The notes below the pieces were generated by a model. It did no database searches. It was not told the origin of the DNA and saw nothing but the letters and a program-made list of their open reading frames with translations. Source: Pseudomonas versuta (GTDB taxonomy: Bacteria; Pseudomonadota; Gammaproteobacteria; Pseudomonadales; Pseudomonadaceae). From it: a stretch of DNA of 64,000 bases. This document shows positions 46,566-55,742 of this stretch, piece after piece. Both the position numbers and the translations under genes were made by a program. Each line of letters begins with the position of its first letter. The first letter of the stretch is position 1. The stretch spans positions 434,001-498,000 of the forward strand of contig NZ_CP012676.1 of the NCBI RefSeq assembly GCF_001294575.1, given 5' to 3'.

Positions 46566-48467
46566 ATGGGGCAGGTAAGTAGTCAGGCAGCAGAAGACGG
46601 TCATTCAAAGGTAAAACCCATCGGGATGCTGGTTGCTGCGGTTGGTGTGGTGTACGGCGATATCGGTACCAGCCCGCTATACACCCTTAAAGAGGTGTTT
46701 TCGGGTGGATACGGGGTGCAGGTCAATCACGATGGCGTGTTCGGCATTTTGGCGTTGATCCTGTGGTCGTTGATCTGGGTCGTCTCGATCAAGTACGTGC
46801 TTTTTATTCTGCGGGCCGACAACGAGGGCGAGGGCGGGATCATGGCCCTTACCGCGTTGGCGCGACGTGCCGCTGCACCTTATCCCAAGCTGCGCTCGGT
46901 GCTGGTCATCCTGGGGCTGATCGGGGCTTCGCTGTTTTACGGCGACAGCATGATCACTCCGGCAATCTCGGTATTGTCGGCGGTAGAAGGGCTTGAGCTG
47001 GCGTTCAGCGGCCTGGATCGCTGGGTGGTGCCAATGGCCCTGGTTGTCCTGATAGCGCTGTTTTTGATCCAGCGCCGTGGTACCGCGATGCTGGGCAAGC
47101 TGTTTGGTCCGATCATGGTGCTGTGGTTTCTGGTGCTGGGCGGGCTCGGGATACACGGGATCTCGCAACACCCTGAAGTGCTGAATGCGTTGAACCCTGT
47201 CTGGGGTGTGCGTTTCTTTGTCTCTCACCCGGGCATGGGGGTCGCCATTCTGGGCGCTGTGGTGCTGGCGTTGACGGGGGCTGAAGCGCTGTATGCCGAC
47301 ATGGGGCACTTTGGGCGCAAGCCGATTGCCCGGGCCTGGTTCATTCTGGTCTTGCCCGCGCTGGTGCTGAACTACTTCGGCCAGGGTGCCTTGTTGCTGG
47401 AAAACCCGGAGGCGGCGCGTAACCCTTTCTACCTGTTGGCGCCAAGCTGGGCGCTGGTGCCTTTGGTGGGCCTGGCTACGCTGGCGACAGTGATTGCATC
47501 TCAGGCCGTCATTTCCGGCGCATTCTCCTTGACCCATCAGGCCATTCAGCTGGGTTATGTCCCGCGTATGCATATCCAGCACACCTCCAGTGCCGAACAG
47601 GGGCAGATTTATATCGGTGCGGTGAACTGGTCCTTGATGGTCGGAGTGATTTTGCTGGTGCTGGGCTTTGAGTCCTCCGGTGCTCTGGCTTCGGCCTACG
47701 GTGTAGCCGTGACCGGGACCATGCTGATCACCAGTATTCTGGTATCGGCGGTGATGTTGCTGCTGTGGAAGTGGCCGCCTGTTTTGGCGGTTCCGGTATT
47801 GATTGGGTTTCTGCTGGTAGACGGCCTGTTTTTCGCCGCCAACGTGCCGAAGATCGTTCAGGGCGGGGCGTTCCCGGTTCTGGCGGGGATCGCGCTGTTC
47901 ATCCTGATGACGACCTGGCGCCGGGGTAAGCAGTTGTTGGTTGATCGCCTCGATGAAAGCGCGTTACCGCTGCCGCTGTTTATCAGCAGTATCCGGGTAC
48001 AGCCGCCGCACAGGGTGCAAGGTACGGCGGTATTTCTGACCGCGCGCCCGGATGCAGTCCCCCATGCGTTGTTGCATAACCTTCTGCATAACCAGGTGCT
48101 GCATGAGCAGGTCGTTTTGCTTACTGTGGTCAACGAAGATTCGCCGCGGGTACCTGCACAGCGGCGTTTCGAGGTGGACTCCTATGGTGACGGCTTCTTT
48201 CGGGTGATCCTGCACTTCGGTTTTATGGACGAGCCGGATGTGCCTGAAGCATTGAAACTGTGCCATCTCGATGAGCTGGACTTCAGCCCTATGCGCACCA
48301 CCTACTTCCTGAGCCGGGAGACGGTGATTGCCTCCAAGCTGGTGGGCATGGCCCGTTGGCGTGAAGCGCTGTTTGCTTTCATGCTGAAGAACGCCAACGG
48401 CAACCTGCGGTTCTTCAGGTTGCCCGTTAACCGGGTGATCGAACTGGGCACCCAGGTCGAGATGTAG
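46566..48467 (+). CDS. kup: Potassium uptake protein Kup
   Basis: A 633-residue K+/H+ symporter of the KUP family with about twelve transmembrane helices (to residue 430) and a cytoplasmic C-terminal domain. The hallmark [16 protein letters not shown] is near residue 29; [20 protein letters not shown] and [17 protein letters not shown] follow. ATG 46566 is six bases after AGGAG and preferred to TTG 46563. It is monocistronic, and a strong terminator follows. Confidence 0.95.
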   Translation: MGQVSSQAAEDGHSKVKPIGMLVAAVGVVYGDIGTSPLYTLKEVFSGGYGVQVNHDGVFGILALILWSLIWVVSIKYVLFILRADNEGEGGIMALTALARRAAAPYPKLRSVLVILGLIGASLFYGDSMITPAISVLSAVEGLELAFSGLDRWVVPMALVVLIALFLIQRRGTAMLGKLFGPIMVLWFLVLGGLGIHGISQHPEVLNALNPVWGVRFFVSHPGMGVAILGAVVLALTGAEALYADMGHFGRKPIARAWFILVLPALVLNYFGQGALLLENPEAARNPFYLLAPSWALVPLVGLATLATVIASQAVISGAFSLTHQAIQLGYVPRMHIQHTSSAEQGQIYIGAVNWSLMVGVILLVLGFESSGALASAYGVAVTGTMLITSILVSAVMLLLWKWPPVLAVPVLIGFLLVDGLFFAANVPKIVQGGAFPVLAGIALFILMTTWRRGKQLLVDRLDESALPLPLFISSIRVQPPHRVQGTAVFLTARPDAVPHALLHNLLHNQVLHEQVVLLTVVNEDSPRVPAQRRFEVDSYGDGFFRVILHFGFMDEPDVPEALKLCHLDELDFSPMRTTYFLSRETVIASKLVGMARWREALFAFMLKNANGNLRFFRLPVNRVIELGTQVEM

Positions 48468-48484
48468 TCCTGTTCGGGTGACAC

Positions 48485-48520
48485 AAAAAAGCCCCGGCTC
48501 GTGAGAGTCGGGGCTTTTTC
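48485..48520 (+). terminator. Terminator after kup
   Basis: aaaaaagccccggctc ... gagtcggggctttttc hairpin, 18 bases after the stop. It is nearly the same sequence as the terminator at 29194-29228. Confidence 0.88.
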
Positions 48521-48539
48521 ATTGCTGCCTGCAAATCTA

Positions 48540-48569
48540 CTGTAGGAGCGAGCTTGCTCGCTCCTACAG
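48540..48569. repeat. Compact perfect REP palindrome
   Basis: ctgtaggagcgagc followed by ttgctcgctcctacag, almost without a spacer. It is the shortest of the REP palindromes here and lies between convergent kup and acvB. Confidence 0.8.
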
Positions 48570-48579
48570 GTTGCGGGGG

Positions 48580-49860
48580 TTACGGCGCGGTTGCCTGATG
48601 CTTTTTGATGATGTCTACCAGGCGTTGGGCCAGTGCCGGGTAGTTCTCGTCAAAGTGATGCCCACCTGGCAGTTTCATGCTTTCACCGACGGCAGTCTTG
48701 GCGGTGCAGCCGCTTTCATCGACTTCTTCGGCGCCATAGATGCACACCACTTTGGCGGCGGGTAGCCTGGACATTTCTTCGCCTGTATCCGCTTCTGCAC
48801 CGGCTTTGCCAAGCCAGCCATCGACGTGGATTTCAAAGCTGCCGCTGCGGGCGAAGGCCAGCAGGATGATGGCGTCGACACGCTTTTGCTCGGCTTCAGG
48901 CAGGCGGTTGAACGTGGCAGGCAACACGTCTGCACCAAACGAATAGCCGACCAGCACAAAGCGCTGGGTGCCCCACTTCTGGCGGTAGTGCTGCATCAGT
49001 TCGGTCAGGTCGGTGGCGCTTTGCTCGGGAGTCTTGTGCTGCCAGTAGTAGCGCAACATGTCGATGCCGACGACCGGGTAGCCGATCTTCGCCATCTCGC
49101 CGGCCACGTCGCGGTCCAGATCGCGCCAGCCGCCGTCACCGGACAGGAACAGGGTCACGGTGCTGTTTTGCTGGCCGGCCGGCACTTCAACCACAGGCAT
49201 ATTGAGCCCGCCGTTTTCATTGCCCACCAGTATTTTGCGCAGTTCATTGCTCAGTACTTGGGGGTAGTGAATGTCGTAGTCGCTGATGCTGGTCTGTGCA
49301 TTCGCTTGATCGCGTACGAAGGCGGCGCTCGGATCGTCAGGGTTGTCGTTCCAGGCCACCAGCCAATTGCCGTGTGCCGCAGATTTAGGCAGGGGCAGGG
49401 TGCAGTCGGGCTGTTCGAGCTTGAAACCGACTGACACGGCTTGTGCCTTGTCATCGGTTTGCCCGGCCAGCCAGCGCCAGGCCAGGGTTGCGCCAGGGCC
49501 TATGCCACTGACCAGCGTGGCAGGGCCGTCAAGCTGTTGCAGCGCGGTCTGCAGTGCTTGTTGCTGCAGGGTGCAATCTTCATTGGGCAGGATCACCTGC
49601 ACCAGTTGCGCTTTGCCGCCACGGCTCAAGGCCATCAGCTGCGTGTCGCTCAGTGCTTCTTCGACCGGCGTGGCTATGACGACCCGGGCCTTGGCTTTCT
49701 GGCCGGGTATCACTTTGGTCAGGGTTGAGCCATCGGTTTGGCTCAGGTGCTCTATCGTCGGCTCCGGGGCAGGGCGATTCCAGAACCAGTAGCCGCCTGC
49801 TGCAAGCGCGACCAGAACTATCAAGGCAAGCAATAAAAACCGCCAGGAACGATGTTTCAT
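48580..49860 (-). CDS. acvB: AcvB/VirJ-family alpha/beta hydrolase (aminoacyl-phosphatidylglycerol hydrolase)
   Basis: A 426-residue periplasmic-facing hydrolase with an N-terminal membrane anchor (FLLLALIVLVALAAGGYWFW). The C-terminal VirJ domain has the nucleophile motif VGYSFGADVLPA, TLFLSGDGGWRDLD and the late His in LPGGHHFDE. In P. aeruginosa the homologue (PA0919), coded after the MprF homologue, removes alanine from alanyl-phosphatidylglycerol; in Agrobacterium AcvB removes lysine from lysyl-phosphatidylglycerol. The ATG overlaps the mprF stop by one base, so the synthase and the hydrolase are made from one transcript. Confidence 0.88.
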   Translation of the reverse strand: MKHRSWRFLLLALIVLVALAAGGYWFWNRPAPEPTIEHLSQTDGSTLTKVIPGQKAKARVVIATPVEEALSDTQLMALSRGGKAQLVQVILPNEDCTLQQQALQTALQQLDGPATLVSGIGPGATLAWRWLAGQTDDKAQAVSVGFKLEQPDCTLPLPKSAAHGNWLVAWNDNPDDPSAAFVRDQANAQTSISDYDIHYPQVLSNELRKILVGNENGGLNMPVVEVPAGQQNSTVTLFLSGDGGWRDLDRDVAGEMAKIGYPVVGIDMLRYYWQHKTPEQSATDLTELMQHYRQKWGTQRFVLVGYSFGADVLPATFNRLPEAEQKRVDAIILLAFARSGSFEIHVDGWLGKAGAEADTGEEMSRLPAAKVVCIYGAEEVDESGCTAKTAVGESMKLPGGHHFDENYPALAQRLVDIIKKHQATAP

Positions 49861-52505
49861 TAACGTTTCACCAATCCAGTCAAGCCGCCTGCAATCAGGG
49901 CGGCGGTATCAGCCAGTGCCACCAGCGGATCAAGTCCCGCGGGCACGGCCATATAACGAGGTTCCCAGTCAGGCTGGAATTTGTCTTTAAAGCGACGCAA
50001 ACCCTGGAAGTTGTACAGGTGCTCGCCGCGCTGGAACAACATTGACCCCAGACGCTGGGTCAAGGGCGCTCCGCGACGCGGTTGCAGGCCGGACAGGGGT
50101 ACCATTCCCAGGCTGAAACGTGCGTATCCATGCTTTTTATAATGTTGAATCAGGCCGACCATCATGAATTCCATGGTCAGTTTTGGGGCTTGCGGGTGGG
50201 CACGCATCAAGTCGAGGCTCGACAGTTCATGACTGTGGGTCTCAAGCAGGTTGGCGAATGCTACCGGGTTGCCCTCAAAGCGAATAATGGCTACGCGAAA
50301 GTGCTTGATGTATTCCGGGCTGAACCTTCCCAGCGAAAAGCCTTTTTCGCGTACGTTCTTGCCGGTCAGCCAGGCATCTGAAATCACCTTGAGCTCATCC
50401 ATCGGAGCCTCTCCCGGCTCGTGGATCTCCAGGGACAGGCCATCACGGGTGCCGCGGTTCCAGGTGTAACGCAGGTCCTTCATCTCCTTGCCTTTGGCTT
50501 CGAGATCAAAGCGGTGCAAGTCGACCCGGGCCTCTTCACCGAGTTTGATCGCAGTCAGGCCGATGTCCATATAGAACGGCAGATTCTCGGCGCGCACCTG
50601 ATAAAACACCGGGCGGGCATGATAGATATCGCACAGGTCACGGAACTGCCAGATCAGCTCGGCGCGTTGCTGGTTCGGCCCGATCGGGTCATACAGCGCT
50701 ACCAGGCTGCGGCCGCGGCGGGCGTACATCAGGAAGGCGCTGTCGTCCGGGTGAAACAGCAGGGCTTTGTCGCCGGTCAGGGCCAGACCCCCATCGGGTT
50801 GATCGGAGGCGAGGAGGATTTTTTCGGCTCTCTCCAGTTCGCCCGCATCCGGCAAGTGGATGACCGGGCGTGCAGTGCGCAGCAACCAGGTCAGGGACAC
50901 AATCACCAGCAGTACAGCCGCGCCCATCAGTGAGCGCAGGCCGCGTGGGGCGTCAGAGTCCAGAGTAAACTGCCACCACAGTTGATGGCTGTAGGGGACG
51001 TCCTGGTAAGCGAACAGCAGCAGCCAGATGGAGGCGCCCAGCACGCAAATGCTGGCGACCAGGTACAGCGGCGAAAACGGCAGTTCGGTCAGGCGGCTTG
51101 GGCGGTAGAACGAACGGCGAAACAGCCCCAGCAGGCTGGCGGTCAGCACCAGGATGGAGGCTTCTTCCCAGTCAAAGCCTTTGAGCAGCGAAAGCACGGC
51201 CCCCACCAGCAGCAAAATGGTGGTCAGCATCCAGGCGGCCGACAACCGTCGACGCAGGCCTTGGGCCAGCAGCAGGCAGAGTACGCCGATCAGGCTGGCG
51301 CCAAAGTGCGATGCGTCAATCAGGCGATGCGGGATCAGGAAGCCAATATGTTCAAGGCGGGTGTCGATTTCGGGGGTGGCACCCGAGAACAGTAAGACGA
51401 CCCCGGACATAAACACCAGAACGGCCAGGATCGGTGCAGCGAGACCTGAGGCTACCCGCAGGCTTTGGCGGGTATGAATCAGTCGCTGGGCTTCGTTGAG
51501 CAGTAGCATCAGGCATGCGACCAGCAGCGGCAGAATCACATAGATCATGCGATACAGCAGCAGGGCTGCAGCCAGTGGGGCGGCACCCAGCTGGTTGGCG
51601 AAGGCGGCCAGCAAGATGGCTTCAAAAACCCCGACGCCGCCAGGCACGTGGCTGAGTACGCCGGCAGCCAGCGCCAGCAGATATACCAGCAGGAATGGAC
51701 CGAAAGGTGGTGCTTCAGGCAGCAGTAAATACAGGACGGTAGCCGCCGCGGCGACGTCCAGCGCAGTAATCACCAGTTGCAGCAGGGTCAGGCGCGGGCT
51801 TGGCAAACGCAGTGTGCGGCGACCTGCCTTCACCAGCAGGTTGTCGGGAATCGGCTGCTCGGGCAGGCGTCGTCGATAAATACCCAGCGCCAGCAAGCCA
51901 AACAGTGCCAGAACCGCAAAAGCAATCGCCGCTAATATATAAGCAGGGATATGCAGGGCGGCAGAGGCCGCAGGCAGGTTGCTCAGGGTCGCGAGCGCCG
52001 CCAGGGGCGGTAGCGCGCAGCCCAGCGACAGGCTGGCAAATAACGTCATGTGCGCGACTTCAGATGCACCTACGCCATGCCGTGCATACAGGCGATAACG
52101 TACGGAGCCGCCGGACAGCAGCGACAAGCCGATGGCGTTGCCTATGGCAAATGCCGTAAAGCCACCCAAGGCCAGGGTTTTGGGTGGCAGCTTGACCCCC
52201 GCATAGCGGCTGGCGGACCACTCGTACCCGAGCAGAATCACGAACCCGACGGCGGTCGCAGCCAGTGCGCCGAGGAGGGCGGGTTTGGGGACTTCCAGAA
52301 TTGAGTCTTGCAGGGCGTACAGATCCAGCTCGCTGAGCAGGTGACGGCACGCGATCAGCGCAATCGCAAACAGCAGTAAAGTGAGTGCAAGTCCGATGGG
52401 TTGACGGTATTTGCTCAACAAATCCAGCCAGCGCAAACGGGTTGCGGCAATCGGGTGGGCTGCTGTAACGGATTCTTTAAGTTCTGGCGAGTTATCGGGC
52501 ATCAA
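49860..52505 (-). CDS. mprF: Aminoacyl-phosphatidylglycerol synthase/flippase MprF
   Basis: An 881-residue membrane protein. The N half is a flippase with about fourteen helices (to residue 540; LSHVPGGVGVFEAILLAAF marks the UPF0104-type core). The C-terminal cytosolic domain (about 550-870, DUF2156/GNAT-like) transfers an amino acid from aminoacyl-tRNA to phosphatidylglycerol, making the membrane less negative; key stretches are LGEEARVDLHRFDLEAKGKE and FMMVGLIQHYKKHGYARFSLGMVP. In P. aeruginosa the homologue uses Ala-tRNA; specificity here is not visible. It overlaps acvB. Confidence 0.94.
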   Translation of the reverse strand: MMPDNSPELKESVTAAHPIAATRLRWLDLLSKYRQPIGLALTLLLFAIALIACRHLLSELDLYALQDSILEVPKPALLGALAATAVGFVILLGYEWSASRYAGVKLPPKTLALGGFTAFAIGNAIGLSLLSGGSVRYRLYARHGVGASEVAHMTLFASLSLGCALPPLAALATLSNLPAASAALHIPAYILAAIAFAVLALFGLLALGIYRRRLPEQPIPDNLLVKAGRRTLRLPSPRLTLLQLVITALDVAAAATVLYLLLPEAPPFGPFLLVYLLALAAGVLSHVPGGVGVFEAILLAAFANQLGAAPLAAALLLYRMIYVILPLLVACLMLLLNEAQRLIHTRQSLRVASGLAAPILAVLVFMSGVVLLFSGATPEIDTRLEHIGFLIPHRLIDASHFGASLIGVLCLLLAQGLRRRLSAAWMLTTILLLVGAVLSLLKGFDWEEASILVLTASLLGLFRRSFYRPSRLTELPFSPLYLVASICVLGASIWLLLFAYQDVPYSHQLWWQFTLDSDAPRGLRSLMGAAVLLVIVSLTWLLRTARPVIHLPDAGELERAEKILLASDQPDGGLALTGDKALLFHPDDSAFLMYARRGRSLVALYDPIGPNQQRAELIWQFRDLCDIYHARPVFYQVRAENLPFYMDIGLTAIKLGEEARVDLHRFDLEAKGKEMKDLRYTWNRGTRDGLSLEIHEPGEAPMDELKVISDAWLTGKNVREKGFSLGRFSPEYIKHFRVAIIRFEGNPVAFANLLETHSHELSSLDLMRAHPQAPKLTMEFMMVGLIQHYKKHGYARFSLGMVPLSGLQPRRGAPLTQRLGSMLFQRGEHLYNFQGLRRFKDKFQPDWEPRYMAVPAGLDPLVALADTAALIAGGLTGLVKR

Positions 52506-52724
52506 TCACCTCGTGGATCGTGCGCGACAGGATGGAGGCATAAACTCAAGTTACCAATCCTTTTGGTCAAAATTATTCAAAATGTTGCCGGTCGTTTGTC
52601 TGATGTTCAGGTTTGGCATGTGAAAAAAAGGTAATTGCTGGCGCATAGCATAGTCGAACGGACTTTCAGAAATATGATGTTTATTTTTTGATGGTTGTCT
52701 GCGGCAGACTTTTCGAGCGCGCAC

Positions 52725-52756
52725 AAAAAAGGCCACTCTTTCGAGTAGCCTTTTTT
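52725..52756 (-). terminator. Terminator of initiator tRNA copy 1
   Basis: aaaaaaggc-cactctttcgagta-gcctttttt hairpin, seven bases after the tRNA 3' end. The same sequence follows all three copies. Confidence 0.88.
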
Positions 52757-52762
52757 GATGTT

Positions 52763-52839
<77 letters not shown>

Positions 52840-52851
52840 TCTGTGGGGTGG

Positions 52852-52879
52852 ATTCTACAGCGGATCGCTGAGGTGTCAA
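52852..52879 (-). promoter_or_regulatory. Sigma-70 promoter of initiator tRNA copy 1
   Basis: On the minus strand TTGACA (52874-52879) and TAGAAT (52852-52857) are 16 bases apart, with the tRNA starting 12 bases after the -10 element. A strong promoter with a perfect -35. Confidence 0.85.
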
Positions 52880-52962
52880 CCCCTAAATCTCGTAAGCAAT
52901 TGAAATACCCGGATTTAATCCTGCTTCTGCAGTCGGGCAGGGGGGGAGAAAACACCCGGGCA

Positions 52963-52994
52963 CAAAAAAGGCCACTCTTTCGAGTAGCCTTTTA
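52963..52994 (-). terminator. Terminator of initiator tRNA copy 2
   Basis: Same hairpin as for copy 1 (aaaaaaggccactctttcga and on), with a shorter T run (ttttaa) at its 3' side on the plus strand. Confidence 0.85.
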
Positions 52995-52999
52995 ATGTT

Positions 53000-53076
<77 letters not shown>

Positions 53077-53088
53077 TCTGTGGGGCGC

Positions 53089-53116
53089 ACTCTACAGGGA
53101 TGCGGTGGAGTGTCAA
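53089..53116 (-). promoter_or_regulatory. Sigma-70 promoter of initiator tRNA copy 2
   Basis: TTGACA (53111-53116) and TAGAGT (53089-53094), spacer 16. Same layout as copies 1 and 3 but with one base change in the -10 and a different spacer, so somewhat weaker. Confidence 0.82.
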
Positions 53117-53309
53117 CCTTTAATGCATAAATGCAGTAAATAAGATCAGCCAGGTGGTTTTTCGGTGGCCGACCCATGCAAGGCATCTCAATCCTGCGGG
53201 AGTGAGATGGCACGCGCTGTGGGCTTCACGATTGCTCCGCTACACAAGGGGCGATGTGCCCGCGAGTATGATCGCTTCTGCGTGAGTCAGTTACAAAACT
53301 GACGCGCAC

Positions 53310-53340
53310 AAAAAAGGCCACTCTTTCGAGTAGCCTTTTT
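53310..53340 (-). terminator. Terminator of initiator tRNA copy 3
   Basis: Same hairpin as after copies 1 and 2, seven bases after the tRNA 3' end. Confidence 0.87.
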
Positions 53341-53347
53341 CGATGTT

Positions 53348-53424
<77 letters not shown>

Positions 53425-53436
53425 TCTGTGGGGTGG

Positions 53437-53464
53437 ATTCTACAGCGATACGCTGGGCTGTCAA
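53437..53464 (-). promoter_or_regulatory. Sigma-70 promoter of initiator tRNA copy 3
   Basis: TTGACA (53459-53464) and TAGAAT (53437-53442), spacer 16, same as copy 1. Confidence 0.85.
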
Positions 53465-53639
53465 ACCTTAATTTAGAAAAAAGTGTTCTGGTTCAATTGG
53501 TTAGATAAAAAGGAGGGTTATAAAAACCGCTGCAGGGCAGGTGGCATATAGGGTGTAGCTCTATCAGGGGCAGTAATTCGATTAGAAAAACAAATTCACG
53601 CGCGGGATTTCCTACGCCTGTCGGGGAGAAAACACACTA

Positions 53640-53655
53640 CTGGTGCTATATACAG
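53640..53655 (+). promoter_or_regulatory. LexA (SOS) box upstream of dinB
   Basis: CTGGTGCTATATACAG fits CTGT-N8-ACAG with one change, the same CTGG left half as in the recA box and the same TATACAG right half. It is 58 bases before the dinB ATG. Confidence 0.8.
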
Positions 53656-53713
53656 TTCTCGGTGACATACTGCTGATCTGCATTGCCTACCACTATAAAG
53701 AACACCGTCTTAC

Positions 53714-54775
53714 ATGACTCAGCGCAAAATCATCCACGTCGACTGTGACTGTTTCTATGCCGCTATTGAAATGCGTGATGACCCGAGCCTGGCGAACAAG
53801 CCCATGGCAGTAGGAGGGTCGGCTGATCATCGCGGGGTCATCTCTACCTGCAACTATGAAGCGCGGGCTTATGGCGTGCGCTCGGCGATGGCATCCAGGC
53901 ATGCGCTGAAGTTGTGTCCGGACCTGGTCATCGTTAACGGCAGGATGGATGCTTATAAAGAAGCCTCCAAAGAGATACATGGCATCTTGCGTGATTACAC
54001 AGAGCTGATTGAGCCGTTGTCGCTGGATGAAGCTTATCTGGACGTGTCTGACAGTCCGCATTTTGCCGGAAGCGCTACCCGTATCGCCCAGGATATCCGG
54101 CGCCGTGTTTCCAATCAGTTGCACATCACTGTGTCTGCCGGTGTTGCGCCCAACAAATTCCTGGCCAAGATTGCCAGTGACTGGAAGAAACCCAACGGGC
54201 TGTTTGTGATTACCCCGGACCAGGTCGATGACTTCGTTTCGGCGCTGGCAGTCAAAAAGCTGCATGGGGTGGGCAAGGTCACGGCCGACAAGCTTGGGCG
54301 TTTGGGGATTGAAACCTGCCTGCAATTGCGAGACTGGAACAAGCTGGCGCTGGTGCGTGAGTTCGGTAGTTTCGGCGAGCGATTGTGGGGGTTGGCACGT
54401 GGGATAGATGAGCGTCTCGTGCAGAGCGACAGTCGTCGTCAATCGGTCAGTGTTGAAAATACCTACGATACGGACTTGCCTGATCTGGCCAGTTGCCTGA
54501 ACAAACTCCCAGAACTGCTCGATACCCTGAATCGGCGCATTGCACGCATCGATAGCAGTTATCGTCCCGGCAAGCCATTCGTCAAAGTGAAGTTTCATGA
54601 TTTCACCCAGACCACGCTGGAGCAGTCCGGCGCCGGGCTTGATCTTGAGAGTTACCAGGATTTATTGAGCCAGGCATTTGCACGCGGCTCCAAGCCCGTT
54701 CGATTGCTCGGGCTTGGTGTGCGTTTACAGGATTTGAACAGCGGTTATGAACAGTTGGAGTTGTTCAAGCGTTAG
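53714..54775 (+). CDS. dinB: DNA polymerase IV (DinB)
   Basis: A 353-residue Y-family translesion polymerase induced by DNA damage. Catalytic acids are Asp10 in HVDCDCFYA and Asp105-Glu106 in SLDEAYLDV; Tyr15 occupies the steric-gate position that limits ribonucleotide use. The helix-hairpin-helix GVGKVTADKLGRLGIETC and the little-finger domain follow, ending with a clamp-binding type tail (YEQLELFKR, with QLELF). Length as in E. coli (351). A LexA box precedes it. The stop overlaps the convergent lipoprotein stop by three bases. Confidence 0.95.
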   Translation: MTQRKIIHVDCDCFYAAIEMRDDPSLANKPMAVGGSADHRGVISTCNYEARAYGVRSAMASRHALKLCPDLVIVNGRMDAYKEASKEIHGILRDYTELIEPLSLDEAYLDVSDSPHFAGSATRIAQDIRRRVSNQLHITVSAGVAPNKFLAKIASDWKKPNGLFVITPDQVDDFVSALAVKKLHGVGKVTADKLGRLGIETCLQLRDWNKLALVREFGSFGERLWGLARGIDERLVQSDSRRQSVSVENTYDTDLPDLASCLNKLPELLDTLNRRIARIDSSYRPGKPFVKVKFHDFTQTTLEQSGAGLDLESYQDLLSQAFARGSKPVRLLGLGVRLQDLNSGYEQLELFKR

Positions 54776-55725
54776 CTGACACCGGGATCTGCCACCAGCC
54801 GGCCGGCATTTTGGGTCAGCGACTGAAGGAATTCACGTTGTAACTCGGGATCGTTGCGCGTGAGTTCAATCAGGCTTTGCTCCAGTTCGCTGGCTTCTTC
54901 TTCCAGTCCCAGTTCTGATAGGCGCTTGACCCTGTGCACCCACTGGTTGACGTCGTCACCCTCCAGATCGTCATAGATCAGGTTGTGCGCTTCAAGCAAC
55001 TTTCCGCGCAGGCTACTGCTGATCGACAGCGTCGAGTCAGAGTGAGTTTCGTCCTGAGCGTCTTCAACCGTGATGGTCAACTTGCTGATGCGATTCAGGT
55101 CTTGCTCGGCAAAAGGGCTGTCCAGCAGGTTGAGGCGCAACACACCATTACGGTCAGTGGTGAGTTCGTGGGTCTGCTTGCCGGCTTTGACCACGACCGG
55201 GCGCTCGGCCCACGGCAGGCTTGAATATTCAAGACGCTTGTCGCGTTGAACGTCCTCGATGCCAGCCAGGTTCTGCTCGGCACGGCCGTGGGATTGCACG
55301 TTCATTGCCGGGTTCACACCTGCGAAACCGTAGTTGATCCAGTCTTTGGTCACGCTGTCAGGCAGTTGGCCAAACATGAAGACGTTAAGCACATTGGCAC
55401 CCACCCCGGCGACAATTGCCACCGCACCCAGCGGAACCTCATAGATTTCGCGCCAGGGCTGATAAGGCGTATAGCGGTCGTAATGCCGGGTGACATCGAA
55501 CTCAGTGACTTCAAAGGTTTTTTGTTCATGGATGCGCACACGGCGTTGCGGCAGCTCAAGCACCGAAGGTGAGCCGACATCTATCTGGAGGCTGTGGGCC
55601 AGAAGTTTGCGCTCTATGCGCTCCTCGTGTTCGCTGCGTTGCGACATGTGATTGGCACAGCCGCTCAACAGCAGGGCGCCGCACATGGCGGCGCCCCCGA
55701 GGGTTAAGGTACTTCGAGTGAACAT
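54772..55725 (-). CDS. Predicted lipoprotein of unknown function
   Basis: A 317-residue protein with a lipoprotein signal (GGAAMCGALLLSGCANHMSQ; lipobox LSGC, Cys23). A mostly polar N-terminal domain is followed by a short hydrophobic stretch (VPLGAVAIVAGVGANVLNVF, about 97-116) that could touch a membrane. The C-terminal third is acidic and helical (RVKRLSELGLEEEASELEQS). I recognise no catalytic motif. Tail-to-tail overlap with dinB, and 17 bases downstream of proS on the same strand is its 5' end, so it may not share the proS transcript but lies just after it in orientation. Function unknown. Confidence 0.75.
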   Translation of the reverse strand: MFTRSTLTLGGAAMCGALLLSGCANHMSQRSEHEERIERKLLAHSLQIDVGSPSVLELPQRRVRIHEQKTFEVTEFDVTRHYDRYTPYQPWREIYEVPLGAVAIVAGVGANVLNVFMFGQLPDSVTKDWINYGFAGVNPAMNVQSHGRAEQNLAGIEDVQRDKRLEYSSLPWAERPVVVKAGKQTHELTTDRNGVLRLNLLDSPFAEQDLNRISKLTITVEDAQDETHSDSTLSISSSLRGKLLEAHNLIYDDLEGDDVNQWVHRVKRLSELGLEEEASELEQSLIELTRNDPELQREFLQSLTQNAGRLVADPGVS

Positions 55726-55742
55726 GGCGTCTCTATTCGGAT

